Shown piece after piece: positions 45,785-54,582 of a stretch of 64,000 nucleotides of DNA. The notes beneath the pieces are model-generated. The model searched no databases. It was not told the DNA's origin and saw only the letters and a list, made by a program, of their open reading frames with translations. Origin of the DNA: Parachitinimonas caeni (GTDB lineage Bacteria; Pseudomonadota; Gammaproteobacteria; Burkholderiales; Chitinimonadaceae). The stretch lies in assembly GCF_030129945.1 (NCBI RefSeq), contig NZ_JARRAF010000019.1, forward strand, positions 33,766-97,765, written 5' to 3'. The translations under genes and the position numbers were made by a program. Each line of letters opens with the position of its first letter. Position 1 is the stretch's first letter.

Positions 45785-46830
45785 CCGACCACCACCACCA
45801 AACCATTGACCGGCACGTCTGTCACCGCAGGCAAGGGATCGCCCGCTTTGATCACCATGATGAACGCTGCAGGTTCAACATCCAGTTTGCCGCTGCTCAG
45901 CTTGATGCCGCTGCCCAGGTTCGCCCCCAATCGTCCGCCTTCATACCGCAGTGGCGCATCAACCTTAACCTTGCCTTCCATCCCTGTTTCGATCTGCGTT
46001 TTCAACCAATCGCTATCGACAGACAGTAAAGTGCCCTGCTTTTTCAAACCCGTGCTGGATTTCAAATAGTCGAGGTCACGCCAGCGTGTCCACACCGCCT
46101 GATTCTGTTTGCCATCCAGCTCGGTCACCTTCCAGACGGTGCCTGCCGCCAGCGTGCCATCCTTCACCAGAATCGCCGCATTCAGTTTCATGTCTTGTCC
46201 TGGCTCGGCGCCGTACTCGGGGCCTGCTGGCGACCAGCTTCCGGCCGCAACTTTCCAGACCCGGTTCACCCCGCTTCTTGCGGGTAACGCCACCAACACC
46301 AGATCATCTTTAACCAGCTGGACCCCATCAATTTTCGGCAAACCGCTTGGGGGTTGGTCGGCATCCGTCGAAATCACTACCTGGCCCATCGTCTCAGCGT
46401 TGACCACCACCCGGACCTCGCCACGCATCAGCAGGCCTGCGCCAAGATCAGCCACTTTCTGATCGACATAACGGCGTGTTGCAGAGGCGGTTGGCAGGCT
46501 ATCGCTCCTCTCCCCCAGTACATCTTTATCAATCCCCTTGATCTGCACGTTTGCCAGCGTCAGAGAACTGTCCAGAGTCAAGTCGTTGCCCTTTGCACTG
46601 CTGAAATTCAGACTGCCCTTGAAACTGGCATTGGCTTCGGCAGTCAGTGATTTGGTGAACTGGACGTCAGAACCAAAATGAAGCGTAGGCCCATCACTGC
46701 CCACACCTTGAGAGAGGTTGTCATCCGCCAGATTTAGCTGGCTATCAATGAGATCGGCGAAGTCCTGCTGACTCGGCCGACTACCGGTGACAAAGCGGCC
46801 TTTGAGGTCACTGCGATTTTTGGCTGGCAT
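45781..46830 (-). CDS. Tail-fibre-like protein with shared N-terminal anchor motif
   Basis: A 349-residue protein. The N terminus (LKGRFVTGSRPSQQDFADLI) is the same motif found in the coiled-coil protein at 31233-31676 and, less exactly, in the large fibre at 25409-28765. A short beta-repeat shaft follows (SLTAEANASFKGSLNFSS, LTLDSSLTLANVQIKG), then a folded domain with repeated Trp- and Val-rich strands. It is the most upstream gene of the cluster. It may be an alternative fibre that uses the same attachment point on the baseplate. Confidence 0.7.
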   Translation of the reverse strand: MPAKNRSDLKGRFVTGSRPSQQDFADLIDSQLNLADDNLSQGVGSDGPTLHFGSDVQFTKSLTAEANASFKGSLNFSSAKGNDLTLDSSLTLANVQIKGIDKDVLGERSDSLPTASATRRYVDQKVADLGAGLLMRGEVRVVVNAETMGQVVISTDADQPPSGLPKIDGVQLVKDDLVLVALPARSGVNRVWKVAAGSWSPAGPEYGAEPGQDMKLNAAILVKDGTLAAGTVWKVTELDGKQNQAVWTRWRDLDYLKSSTGLKKQGTLLSVDSDWLKTQIETGMEGKVKVDAPLRYEGGRLGANLGSGIKLSSGKLDVEPAAFIMVIKAGDPLPAVTDVPVNGLVVVVG

Positions 46831-47028
46831 GCTGAGAATTCCTGAAGAGGAGAGAAATTAGGATGCCCCGGCAAAGCGTTGGGCAGGCCCGAGAGCAGGC
46901 TCGGCAAAGGGCTGTGAAGGCGTAGACACGCCAAGGAGAGGGACAGCATTGCCGGTCCGCTGGAAACCGCACTCGGCCGGGGCATGGCTTGCATTATCGC
47001 TGCAGGGCCATTGAATCGCGCATTTGGC
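46831..47028. other. Gap upstream of the eCIS/fibre/lysis gene block
   Basis: The promoter for the leftward block should lie here or within the adjacent rep copy, but no clear -35/-10 pair is seen. GCGCATTTGG near 47020 echoes the sequence near 41478. Confidence 0.35.
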
Positions 47029-48495
47029 CTACACAGTTGGTGATTTGAGAACAACGCCAGGCAAAGTCTCTATACCATTTTCCGAAAACAACGCGATTTC
47101 AGATGCTTCCCACAGACTTTGTTTCTGCCGTGCCCGACACCTGGCCAAGGTGATGTCTCTCCCAAGACAACGATTCCGAGCGAAAGCCTCTGAAACGACT
47201 AATCTGAAAAAAGGAATGGGTTTAGGTCGCACTACCAACCCGGTCAACAACGCATCATCAGAAACATCCCGCCTGGCTTCGACTCGACGGCACGTTGTAT
47301 TTCCCAGCCCTGCCGCCGCAGATATCTGATAGACACCATCATTAACGCCCCTTTTCTCGCCTTCACCCCCCTCTGCCTTGCTTAGGACGGGCGGTTGCTG
47401 GCAATGGTCGAGCACGTCCTGGTAGTGGGCGACGGTCTGCCGGCAGAGCTGGGCCAGCTTGGCCACGGCTGTCTTGGTCAGGGTCTGGCCGGCGGCGAGT
47501 AGTTGCTGGCAGGCCTGGCGGATCTTGTCGGCGGTGGCGTTGCGGCGGACCTGGTGGGTCCGTTGCGCGCTCAGGCGTTGGCGGGTGGCCACGGACAGGG
47601 CTTGTGACAGCTGCATCACCCCGCGATGGCAGGTACGACGGTAGCCGCGATATTTGTCCCAGGTCCAGCGTGCCACCGAGCGCACGGTGGCTTTGATCGA
47701 GGACCAGGGCAAGGGGCCGGCCGCAAATTGCGGGAAGCGGTTGTGTTGTTCGGCAAAGGCAATCAGCAGCTGGTAGAAGCGGTCGAAGCTGCCTTCTTCG
47801 CGCTGCCGGTTCACGATGGCATAGGCGTAGAAGCGCAGTTGTTCGAACAGGGTGCAGTGGCGGGAGTGGGCCACGGCATCGAGGTCGGGGCCTTTGCTCC
47901 AGGGGCGGGGCTGGGCCAGTTCCGGCTCGACCCACTTGGCCAGGTATTGCAGGGGGAACACGGCACCGTGGTGTTCGGTGGTGATCCACCAGGGGTGTCC
48001 GGGTGTCTTGGCCACCGGGCCGGAGTGGTAGTTGGGGTCGGCTTTGAGGCGCACGGCCATGGCGCTGTAGATGGCGCGCATATATTCGATTGGCGCCGAG
48101 CGGGCATTGGCGGAGGTGCAGACCGGGTTGATGGCGTAGTAGAGGTGGGCGCTCGGGCGGGTGCGGTCGCGCACGATCAGGTTGGGTTCGGGCAGGCCGG
48201 CGCGTTCCCAGATCCGGAAGTCCGGGTGGTCGAGGTCGAAGATCAGCCAGGACACTCTGCCGGCGGTTTCGCCGGAGCGGTTGATCTGCATATAGGGGTA
48301 GCGCATCGCATAGTCACGCGGCCGGGTGCGGGTCGCGGTCTTGTTGTCGGAACAACGGGCGATGTAGGGCGCTTCTTCCAGAATGCGCTGCAGCGGCGGG
48401 ATGTGCGGGAACGGCGGTTCCAACGTTATCGAGCCTAACGACTCGACACTCGCTTGGCCCGAAGAGGGGAAGCACGCCAGCGACTGCCTATTCAT
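47029..48495 (-). CDS. rep: ColE2-type replication initiator (Rep), first copy, altered ends
   Basis: About 488 residues from MNRQSL at 48495 (48546 is an alternative). The replicase domain is intact: YPYMQINRSGETAGRVSWLI, FDLDHPDFRIWERAG, DRTRPSAHLYYAINPV, TPGHPWWITTEHHGAVFP. A C-terminal helix-turn-helix-like region follows (TKTAVAKLAQLCRQTVAHYQ). From 47318 to 48421 it is nearly identical to the second copy; outside that segment both the first 25 or so residues and the last about 95 differ. No ribosome binding site and no antisense-RNA leader like that of copy two is found, so expression is doubtful. The family primes and initiates replication at a specific origin near rep. Confidence 0.75.
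   Translation of the reverse strand: MNRQSLACFPSSGQASVESLGSITLEPPFPHIPPLQRILEEAPYIARCSDNKTATRTRPRDYAMRYPYMQINRSGETAGRVSWLIFDLDHPDFRIWERAGLPEPNLIVRDRTRPSAHLYYAINPVCTSANARSAPIEYMRAIYSAMAVRLKADPNYHSGPVAKTPGHPWWITTEHHGAVFPLQYLAKWVEPELAQPRPWSKGPDLDAVAHSRHCTLFEQLRFYAYAIVNRQREEGSFDRFYQLLIAFAEQHNRFPQFAAGPLPWSSIKATVRSVARWTWDKYRGYRRTCHRGVMQLSQALSVATRQRLSAQRTHQVRRNATADKIRQACQQLLAAGQTLTKTAVAKLAQLCRQTVAHYQDVLDHCQQPPVLSKAEGGEGEKRGVNDGVYQISAAAGLGNTTCRRVEARRDVSDDALLTGLVVRPKPIPFFRLVVSEAFARNRCLGRDITLARCRARQKQSLWEASEIALFSENGIETLPGVVLKSPTV
47318..48421 (-). repeat. 1.1-kb direct repeat, left copy (rep core)
   Basis: This segment aligns without gaps to 59563-60666 at a constant offset of 12,245 bases with only scattered single-base differences. 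Both copies are in the same orientation. Recombination between them could excise or duplicate the 12.2-kb interval. Confidence 0.92.
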
Positions 48496-48546
48496 CGCCT
48501 GCACGCCATGCCTATCGCATCCTGCGTTGCCTGCACGGCGAACCAA

Positions 48547-48952
48547 AGCCCAATCCCCCGCCTCGCCAACACCCCGTACCGAGATGGGCTAAAGTCCGCC
48601 GCATCTGCGCAACGGGCCACGCTTGCGGAACACCGCGCAAAGGCGGCCCGAGGCACTTCAGTCCACCACGACGGTGTCGCGACGAGATGTCGTCTCATTG
48701 AACAGACCGTCGGTTGACGCTATCAAAATCCGCCTGAACGAATTGCCTTCCCGCCACTGGCGTCTGATAGGGAGACAAAAACCTAGCTAAGCGGAACAGC
48801 ATGGCGCCTCCTTTGGCGTGGAAGTGTTTCACCTTGTCACGGCAACCGACTTCACCTCAATCAAGGGGTAATACAAACTTGGCCGTTTGGCGTAGAGCCC
48901 TCAAGGCAGCCCCCACCCTTGGCTACAAAACGTGAATTCCCCTGGCCACGAC
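48547..48952. other. Intergenic region to the right of the first rep copy
   Basis: No gene or RNA is recognised. It lacks the promoter-terminator arrangement found upstream of the second rep copy. Confidence 0.4.
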
Positions 48953-48991
48953 AAAAAAATGGCCGGCATGCAGGGGATCGACATACCGGCC
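48953..48991 (-). terminator. Intrinsic terminator, minus strand
   Basis: GGCCGGCATG and CATACCGGCC form a 10-bp stem (one G-T pair on the RNA) around 11 bases, followed on the minus strand by A and seven T residues. It would end a leftward transcript, possibly that of the small regulator at 49326-49586. Confidence 0.7.
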
Positions 48992-49325
48992 GAGGCTTGC
49001 TGAACACCAGAAAATGACTGCCATGAAGCACCACTCGTAAATGGATCTATTTAAAAGTGGAATAATCAAACCCCAAAGTATCCAAAGATACTGGCCGATA
49101 TCATGGCTAAATAAAGTTAACAACACCCATCAGGGAGAAGGCAAATAACCTTTTCAATAGTCTTAAATAAAACACTCAGATCGGATAATGCAAACAAAAC
49201 CAAAGTGCTAGTTTACGACATTGTTCCGGCTAAATGATCTGCCACGCTTTGCGATCCTTCACAGGCCGTGTTTGTTTTTACGACTCATTCCATTCCAACA
49301 ACGTCAGAAGCGAATCAGCAGGTCG

Positions 49326-49586
49326 TCAAGTATTTAAAACTTTGGATGACCCCATTTTACCGTCACCACGCACCCGAGCCGCCTGGCGTAAGCGATAACG
49401 CGCATAAGGCTGATAAATGCCCTTCCAATCAATTAGTCCCTCACTCGCCTCAACGATACGCAACGCAATCTGAGGACTCGGCGCACGTTCCATTCGCCGC
49501 CAGGAGCTAGCCGTCCGTTCCGTAACGCCAAACTGCCTTGATGCAGCAAGATCTCCAACCCTTTGTATGTAAACCGATAGTTCCAT
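49326..49586 (-). CDS. Small Cro/YdaS-like helix-turn-helix protein
   Basis: An 86-residue protein. Residues about 9-50 form a helix-turn-helix: RVGDLAASRQFGVTERTASS, then WRRMERAPSPQIALRIVEAS. The length and the conserved PSPQIALRIVEAS-G--W segment resemble Cro-like and YdaS-like phage or plasmid repressors. No partner toxin or divergent repressor is visible next to it. It could be a leftover of a prophage or plasmid control region. Confidence 0.6.
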   Translation of the reverse strand: MELSVYIQRVGDLAASRQFGVTERTASSWRRMERAPSPQIALRIVEASEGLIDWKGIYQPYARYRLRQAARVRGDGKMGSSKVLNT

Positions 49587-51336
49587 GTTTTGTTTTCCGA
49601 GACGTCTTAGTTGATTTCATGTGGGCTAACAATAAGCCCAGCGCCAAGGGTATAGTTGTTAGGTATTGAGTCGCCACGCACGCTACGGACCTGGCATGCG
49701 TCCGATCTGTCCGCAAAGGGTTAATGCGGTAATATTCAGGACGACAAAACCACTCTGTTTAAAATGGCCATCGCAATCAGTACTGCCAAATCAGTATCAA
49801 CAATACCAGCCACCAGGATATTGGTCTGACAGAGCAGAACATTTCCGTACCATTAATAGCCCCAACACCTTCCTCCCCCAAATTCCATCAAATACATAAT
49901 ATATTGATGGATTAAATGCGTCTCGCCAGTTTTTATCTATACAAGAGTGATTTGAAGATCGCCCTGTCAATTCAGAATTGAGATGGATTGCCTCTACTGC
50001 CTATTGATAGGGAATCTTGAGAAATCACTCTGGTACAGGGACATTCGAAAGATGGCTTATCAAATATCCATAAAACATGTGGCGAATGTCGTTGCAAAAT
50101 AGACAGCTTATGCTGTGCTTAAGAAAAGCCCTTCACTCAAGCCGTGGCACAATCGCTCACCCACCATACTGGTAACGCGTGCGGCGCTCTATACGCACAG
50201 CCAATACCATGGGTAGTTGGCTATTGACACGAAGCACATCAAAACAAGAAATTTGTTTAAATCATGACAAACACCCCTGTGTAAAAGCCTTGAATGCCAA
50301 TAGCAACGCGGCTTACGAGCTGTATCAAATACTTCAGCATTAGGAGAATCTATCATTTAATCTGCCACAATGAATGGAGTGCCCTACACAAAACGTGGGT
50401 TTAATTAGTAAAAACACCAATTGCTTTTTTAATATCTCCAAAAGTAATAAAATCTGGTGCACTTACTACATCAAAGGGCTTAAATATTCAGCCAATCACC
50501 GCAATACGCTGAAAGCACTAACGGGTATCCATTCGATCATACCGATGCTCGGAACTCCCGCTAAGCCAAGAGTATCGGCAGCTCAACATCCTTTAAAAAG
50601 ACAACGATGATCAATTCCGTACACAGGCGCCAGTTAAAGCAAGTTGAAAATGCCGCTTTATGCACACTTTCCGCAGCGGGTATTGATCAGACAATTCACC
50701 AGAAACTCATTGCATCGCCGCGCAAACCTATTTAGGTGTTTGTGCGTCAGCGAGAAAGTAAATTCGAAAACACCATCGCAGCCGGCTGCAACGGTGTATT
50801 TCTCATATTCAAGTGAGATAGTTCGCTGAGCCTGTGGGGCTTAAATAATTTTGGACAAGCCAATAGGAATATTTTTTGATGCCATTTTTTGCGGACAGGC
50901 GATTGCGGGTAGATTTCCCGGCGCTGCGTGCAATCTCTGGCAATTGTGGAAGTGAGTGATACCGCCAGCGATATGGATGCTCGCTTTGGCAGGATTGGCA
51001 TCGCGGCGCTGCCGACCCGCCGCATCTTGAGATTCAAGCAGGACTGTTCGGCAACGGTATAGCCTTGTTCCGAGTATGGTTCTGGAGGATTGTGATGAAG
51101 GCCGCCACTTCGGCATCCATAGATGTCGAGGCTGAAAGATTGGGCTCGCCTTGCACGAGCGTCAGCACGGTGGGCGAACAGAGGTTTTATCCCGCTAAGA
51201 CTTGAGATTCACCGGTTGTGTCTGAGGGAGAAAAGAGGAGGTTCTGTTGGCCTACTGATTCAGGTCGCGCCGTCTTGCCTGATACCGGATTGCTGCGCGC
51301 CAAGGGCGGGCCCCCCCGCCCATACCAGCGTCCACC
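49587..51336. other. 1.75-kb region with no supported gene
   Basis: Mostly AT-rich with short, unconvincing ORFs on both strands. GGTTCTGTTG at 51240-51249 may be another IS6-like terminus. The part from about 50930 to 51330 is GC-richer and could be decayed coding sequence, but no family is recognised. Confidence 0.4.
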
Positions 51337-52581
51337 TTAACCCGCCAACAGCGATAAGTGCGAAAAGCCAGAAAATGAGAGCGAATAATGATCGCGTACA
51401 GCCGGTTTGGCTGGGTCGAGCCGCAGCAGCGGCAACTCGCGCAGGATTTCGGCAAACAGCAAACGGATTTCCAACCGGCCTAATTTGGCGCCCAAGCAGT
51501 GGTGAGCACCATGTCCATACGCCATATGCGGGGTTCTGCGCGCGATCTGAATCGTGTCCGGCAGTGTTTCTGCCGGTAAATCGCGGCTGACGCAGTGGTT
51601 TGCAATAAAAATCACATCACCGGGTTTTAAGTGCAATCCACCCAATTCGCAATCTGTGCGTGCGACTCTGAAGATGAAGGTAACGGCCGGGTCAAACCGC
51701 TTGAATTCTTCTAGCGCGTTGCCCAGTTTTTCCCGATCCTGCTTGAGTTCCATGGCAATCTCAGGGTTAGCCGCCAACAAATACATGATGTTGTTGATCT
51801 GGTCAGTGGTCGTCACCTGGCCAGCAACCAGCATCATGATCAATTGTGCAATCAGCTCCTCATCACTCAAGCCGCTCGCCGCCTGCGCACGCAGCAGGAT
51901 CGAGACATAGTCTGTGCCATTGCCACCACGCCGCTCATGAATCAGGTTTTCAAAATATTCTTTCAGGGCGCGTGCCGCGCGGTTGACGCGGATTCCGTCT
52001 TCATTCTGATAGCTGGATGCGCCACCAAAGAAGCCGGTCATGCAATTCGCAGACTCAAAGAAGTGTTCACGGTCAGCTTCTGGAATGCTGAAAAAGTCTG
52101 CCAATACGGTGGATGGCAATTGCTTGCTCAGGCTATGCACAAATTCAAAGCCCGGCGCCTGCTGTAGCGTCTGCTTGACCTGGCCTACCAAGGTTTTCAC
52201 GGTTTGCTCCACGGTTTGTGTGAAGCGTTCCAGAATGTGCTCTTCAAAACCGCAATGAGCCAGCCGACGACGCTTGATGTGCGCCTCATCGTCGCTCATC
52301 ACCATCATTTTTTTCACGATCGAAAAGAAGTCCCCGATCAGGCTCAAATCCATCTCAGGCATTCTGGAGATAAAAAAGGCGCCGCGATCAGCGCTGTAAT
52401 TGGCGCTGGACAAGACCTCCCGCGCCAAGGTGGCGCTGGTGACCACAAAAAATTTCCCTGGCTCCCAGTAATACGCAGCGCCCCGGGCTTTTGCATAGTG
52501 GGCAAATTGCGAGGGGAACGCCATAGTTGAACATTGCTTCTTATAGGCGAGAAACGCCGTATCGGATGATATATGTGACAT
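51337..52581 (-). CDS. Cytochrome P450 of the isonitrile cluster
   Basis: A 414-residue soluble bacterial P450. The start ATG at 52581 has AAGGTGAG upstream and is preferred over a GTG six bases earlier. The heme-binding loop is YGHGAHHCLGAKLGRLE with Cys362; the I-helix segment is LVAGQVTTTDQINN; the K-helix ExxR lies in LEEFKRF. It follows IsnB by 15 bases and is probably the last gene of the isnA-isnB-P450 operon. It likely oxidises the isonitrile product made by IsnA and IsnB. Redox partners are not encoded here. Confidence 0.92.
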   Translation of the reverse strand: MSHISSDTAFLAYKKQCSTMAFPSQFAHYAKARGAAYYWEPGKFFVVTSATLAREVLSSANYSADRGAFFISRMPEMDLSLIGDFFSIVKKMMVMSDDEAHIKRRRLAHCGFEEHILERFTQTVEQTVKTLVGQVKQTLQQAPGFEFVHSLSKQLPSTVLADFFSIPEADREHFFESANCMTGFFGGASSYQNEDGIRVNRAARALKEYFENLIHERRGGNGTDYVSILLRAQAASGLSDEELIAQLIMMLVAGQVTTTDQINNIMYLLAANPEIAMELKQDREKLGNALEEFKRFDPAVTFIFRVARTDCELGGLHLKPGDVIFIANHCVSRDLPAETLPDTIQIARRTPHMAYGHGAHHCLGAKLGRLEIRLLFAEILRELPLLRLDPAKPAVRDHYSLSFSGFSHLSLLAG

Positions 52582-52596
52582 CAGCACTCACCTTGC

Positions 52597-53298
52597 TCAG
52601 AGGATTTGGACCCGTTTAAATGCCCGGCTGCGATTACTGCCAAGCGCACGTCGGCCATGCAAATAGGTGAAGTTGTCGCAAATCAGTAAATCCCCTTTTT
52701 GCCAGCGGTGTTGATACACAAAGCGTGGCTGATACAGTTTTTCGACCATGCTTTGATAAAAGCCCTGAGCGTCTGCCACGCCGAAAATTTCCAGCGTAAC
52801 CGGGTTTTTGGCTGTCTCGACCCGTTCCGCCAGGCGCAAGATGGTTTTGCCGCTGATGGGATGGGTTTGCACCAGCGACACATGAATCTCGCCGCCATAG
52901 TGGGCTTTTTTCTCAGTGGTGTATTTAAGGCTGATCTGGCGGCATTGCGCCTGCTCGCTCGCACTCAAAGCCTCCCACAGTCGCTCGGTATTCGAGAAAA
53001 TCGTGTCGCCCCCCTCACCATCGGTCTCTGTGCAATAAAACAGCAAAGCGGCAGGTTCGCGAAAAAAGGCGCCATCCCAGTGCAGCGGCACACATTCATC
53101 GGAAAACAGATAATTCGCCGCCTCGGCTTGGTAATGCATATGCATGATGGGGCCGAAGTCCCAATGCAGTAATTGCTGCTCCAGCGGGCCGGACTGGCGA
53201 CTTAACGAGCGCGCATAGGCCAGCAACTCCTGATCGGAGAACTCCTGATGGCGCGCCAGCGCGATACCCTCAAAGCCCTCAAATTTCGTAGTAAGCAT
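52597..53298 (-). CDS. isnB: Fe(II)/2-oxoglutarate oxygenase, IsnB/PvcB-like
   Basis: A 233-residue TauD-fold oxygenase. The iron site is His73-x-Asp75 (VPLHWDGAFF) with distal His214 (YLHGRRALG); Arg225 would bind 2-oxoglutarate. The family partner of IsnA converts the amino-acid isonitrile by decarboxylative desaturation to a vinyl isonitrile. The ATG at 53298 has AAGGA upstream and lies 20 bases inside the end of isnA, so the two are translationally coupled. Being next to an isonitrile synthase is what separates this call from a general TauD assignment. It is somewhat short for the family. Confidence 0.88.
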   Translation of the reverse strand: MLTTKFEGFEGIALARHQEFSDQELLAYARSLSRQSGPLEQQLLHWDFGPIMHMHYQAEAANYLFSDECVPLHWDGAFFREPAALLFYCTETDGEGGDTIFSNTERLWEALSASEQAQCRQISLKYTTEKKAHYGGEIHVSLVQTHPISGKTILRLAERVETAKNPVTLEIFGVADAQGFYQSMVEKLYQPRFVYQHRWQKGDLLICDNFTYLHGRRALGSNRSRAFKRVQIL

Positions 53299-54217
53299 AT
53301 TTTTCCTTGTAGAACTTTTTTTGTGCGCCCAGGGCCAGCGCTTGACGGCAATGCATTAGCTCATGGCCGGCACCGTGGTAGAGCGTGACGTTATGCCAGG
53401 GCGTCGCCACGCGCTCCGCCGCCGGCACGAGTGAAATGCCGAACTTCTCGTGCTGTAAGGGATAGGCATGAATCGAAAGACGTAGCGCATCGGGAAATCG
53501 ATGCTTCAACAACATCGACCAAGCGTCAGAACGACGCAGTAACTCATAGGTGGCTTGCTTGGCCTGCTTGGCCACCTGGTTTTTGCTCAGATCCTGGTTC
53601 TGGGGTAAATCGATGCGATCTTCCAGAATGAATTTATGTACACCGTTAAACAGGCCCCGATAGTCGGTGTCGTCTTGCACCAGGGCCCGTACTTGCTCCA
53701 ATGACAGCGCATACTCGTCCACCAGCCGTTTACGCAGCGTAGGCCCGTCCGGTACGGGGTAGGCGTCTTCCAGGTCGAAAGTTTGCAAATGGGCAAGCGC
53801 AAAATCGTGGATGATTTCGCGAATCCCATCTGAATACACATCGATTTCCTGGTCGTTCACCAATACCACATCGCTAAACACGCGCCCGTCAGAACAAATC
53901 AAGACCTGGGCACCTGGCGCATACACGGCGCTGATGCGTTCACACATGCGATTCAACTTGGCCAAGGCCAGCACCTCACCCAGATCGGGGTGAATGCCAC
54001 TGGTTTTGGTCAGATTCGGGCTCTTGGCGGGGAAGGCAGGCAGAATGAAGTCCAACGGCTGCTGCAATAACATTTTCTGAATGATTTTTTGAACCAGTGG
54101 GATTTGAGCACTATGCTCGATCGACCCGGCATGGCTTGCCAGCTCCAGCACTTGCGCTAATACAGCAGAAGTGATGTGGTTCGACTTCAGTTCAAACTGC
54201 GGCATTAACTCCAGCAT
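53279..54217 (-). CDS. isnA: Isonitrile synthase, IsnA/PvcA/DIT1 family
   Basis: A 312-residue protein from MLELMPQF at 54217, which has a very strong AAGGAGGAG ribosome binding site. Family features are PLDFILPAFPAKSPN, then HPDLGEVLALAKLNRMCERI, then QVLICSDGRVFSDVVLV and RLSIHAYP. IsnA condenses the amino group of tyrosine or tryptophan with C2 of ribulose 5-phosphate to give an isonitrile. Substrate choice between Tyr and Trp cannot be read here. It is the first gene of a three-gene operon and is divergent from a LysR regulator. Confidence 0.93.
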   Translation of the reverse strand: MLELMPQFELKSNHITSAVLAQVLELASHAGSIEHSAQIPLVQKIIQKMLLQQPLDFILPAFPAKSPNLTKTSGIHPDLGEVLALAKLNRMCERISAVYAPGAQVLICSDGRVFSDVVLVNDQEIDVYSDGIREIIHDFALAHLQTFDLEDAYPVPDGPTLRKRLVDEYALSLEQVRALVQDDTDYRGLFNGVHKFILEDRIDLPQNQDLSKNQVAKQAKQATYELLRRSDAWSMLLKHRFPDALRLSIHAYPLQHEKFGISLVPAAERVATPWHNVTLYHGAGHELMHCRQALALGAQKKFYKEKYAYYEI

Positions 54218-54544
54218 TTCTCCTCCTTTTCCGGATTTTTTTCTGTTGTAGAGACATTGACTTGGGCCGGCATAGCGCTGGCGCAGGCAAAGCTGCGCCT
54301 GACCACATGCATTGCGGTGCAAGTTGAGGCTAGCGGGGATTTAATTACATGAGGGTGGCCGCCTTGCTGTTTGTCAGGCAGGCTGAGCATGGCTGATGCG
54401 AGCGGCTGTGAACGCCTGGCGCCAGCCAGAATTGCTGCGTCCCTCAACACGCATTCCTGATTTCAGTAGGCTGACTGGCGGATTGCCAGTCAGGTAAGCA
54501 GCCCTCTTCTTTTTATTATTGGGCAGAGCCGGCTGAGATGAATA
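54218..54544. other. Divergent promoter region of the isonitrile operon and lysR
   Basis: No gene is recognised in these 327 bases. The isnA ribosome binding site occupies the left end. Promoters for both directions should lie here. Confidence 0.5.
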
Positions 54545-54570
54545 CTATCGAAGCCCAATCTCAGCGATAG
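54545..54570. promoter_or_regulatory. Candidate LysR binding site before the isonitrile regulator
   Basis: CTATCG and CGATAG are a perfect inverted repeat separated by 14 bases, ending 12 bases before the lysR ATG. It may mediate autoregulation of that gene and control of the divergent isnA operon. Confidence 0.45.
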
Positions 54571-54582
54571 GTAAAATACAAT

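Noticed and set aside
24889..46830. Interpretation as an ordinary prophage or R-type tailocin
   Set aside because: There are no capsid, portal, terminase or phage replication genes, and the AAA+ ATPase, DUF4255 terminator, DUF5908 protein and Afp11/Afp12-like baseplate are eCIS hallmarks that myophage-derived tailocins lack.
48923..49126. 67-codon hydrophobic minus-strand ORF
   Set aside because: Its last third is the stem-loop and T run of an intrinsic terminator, so it is unlikely to be a real membrane protein.
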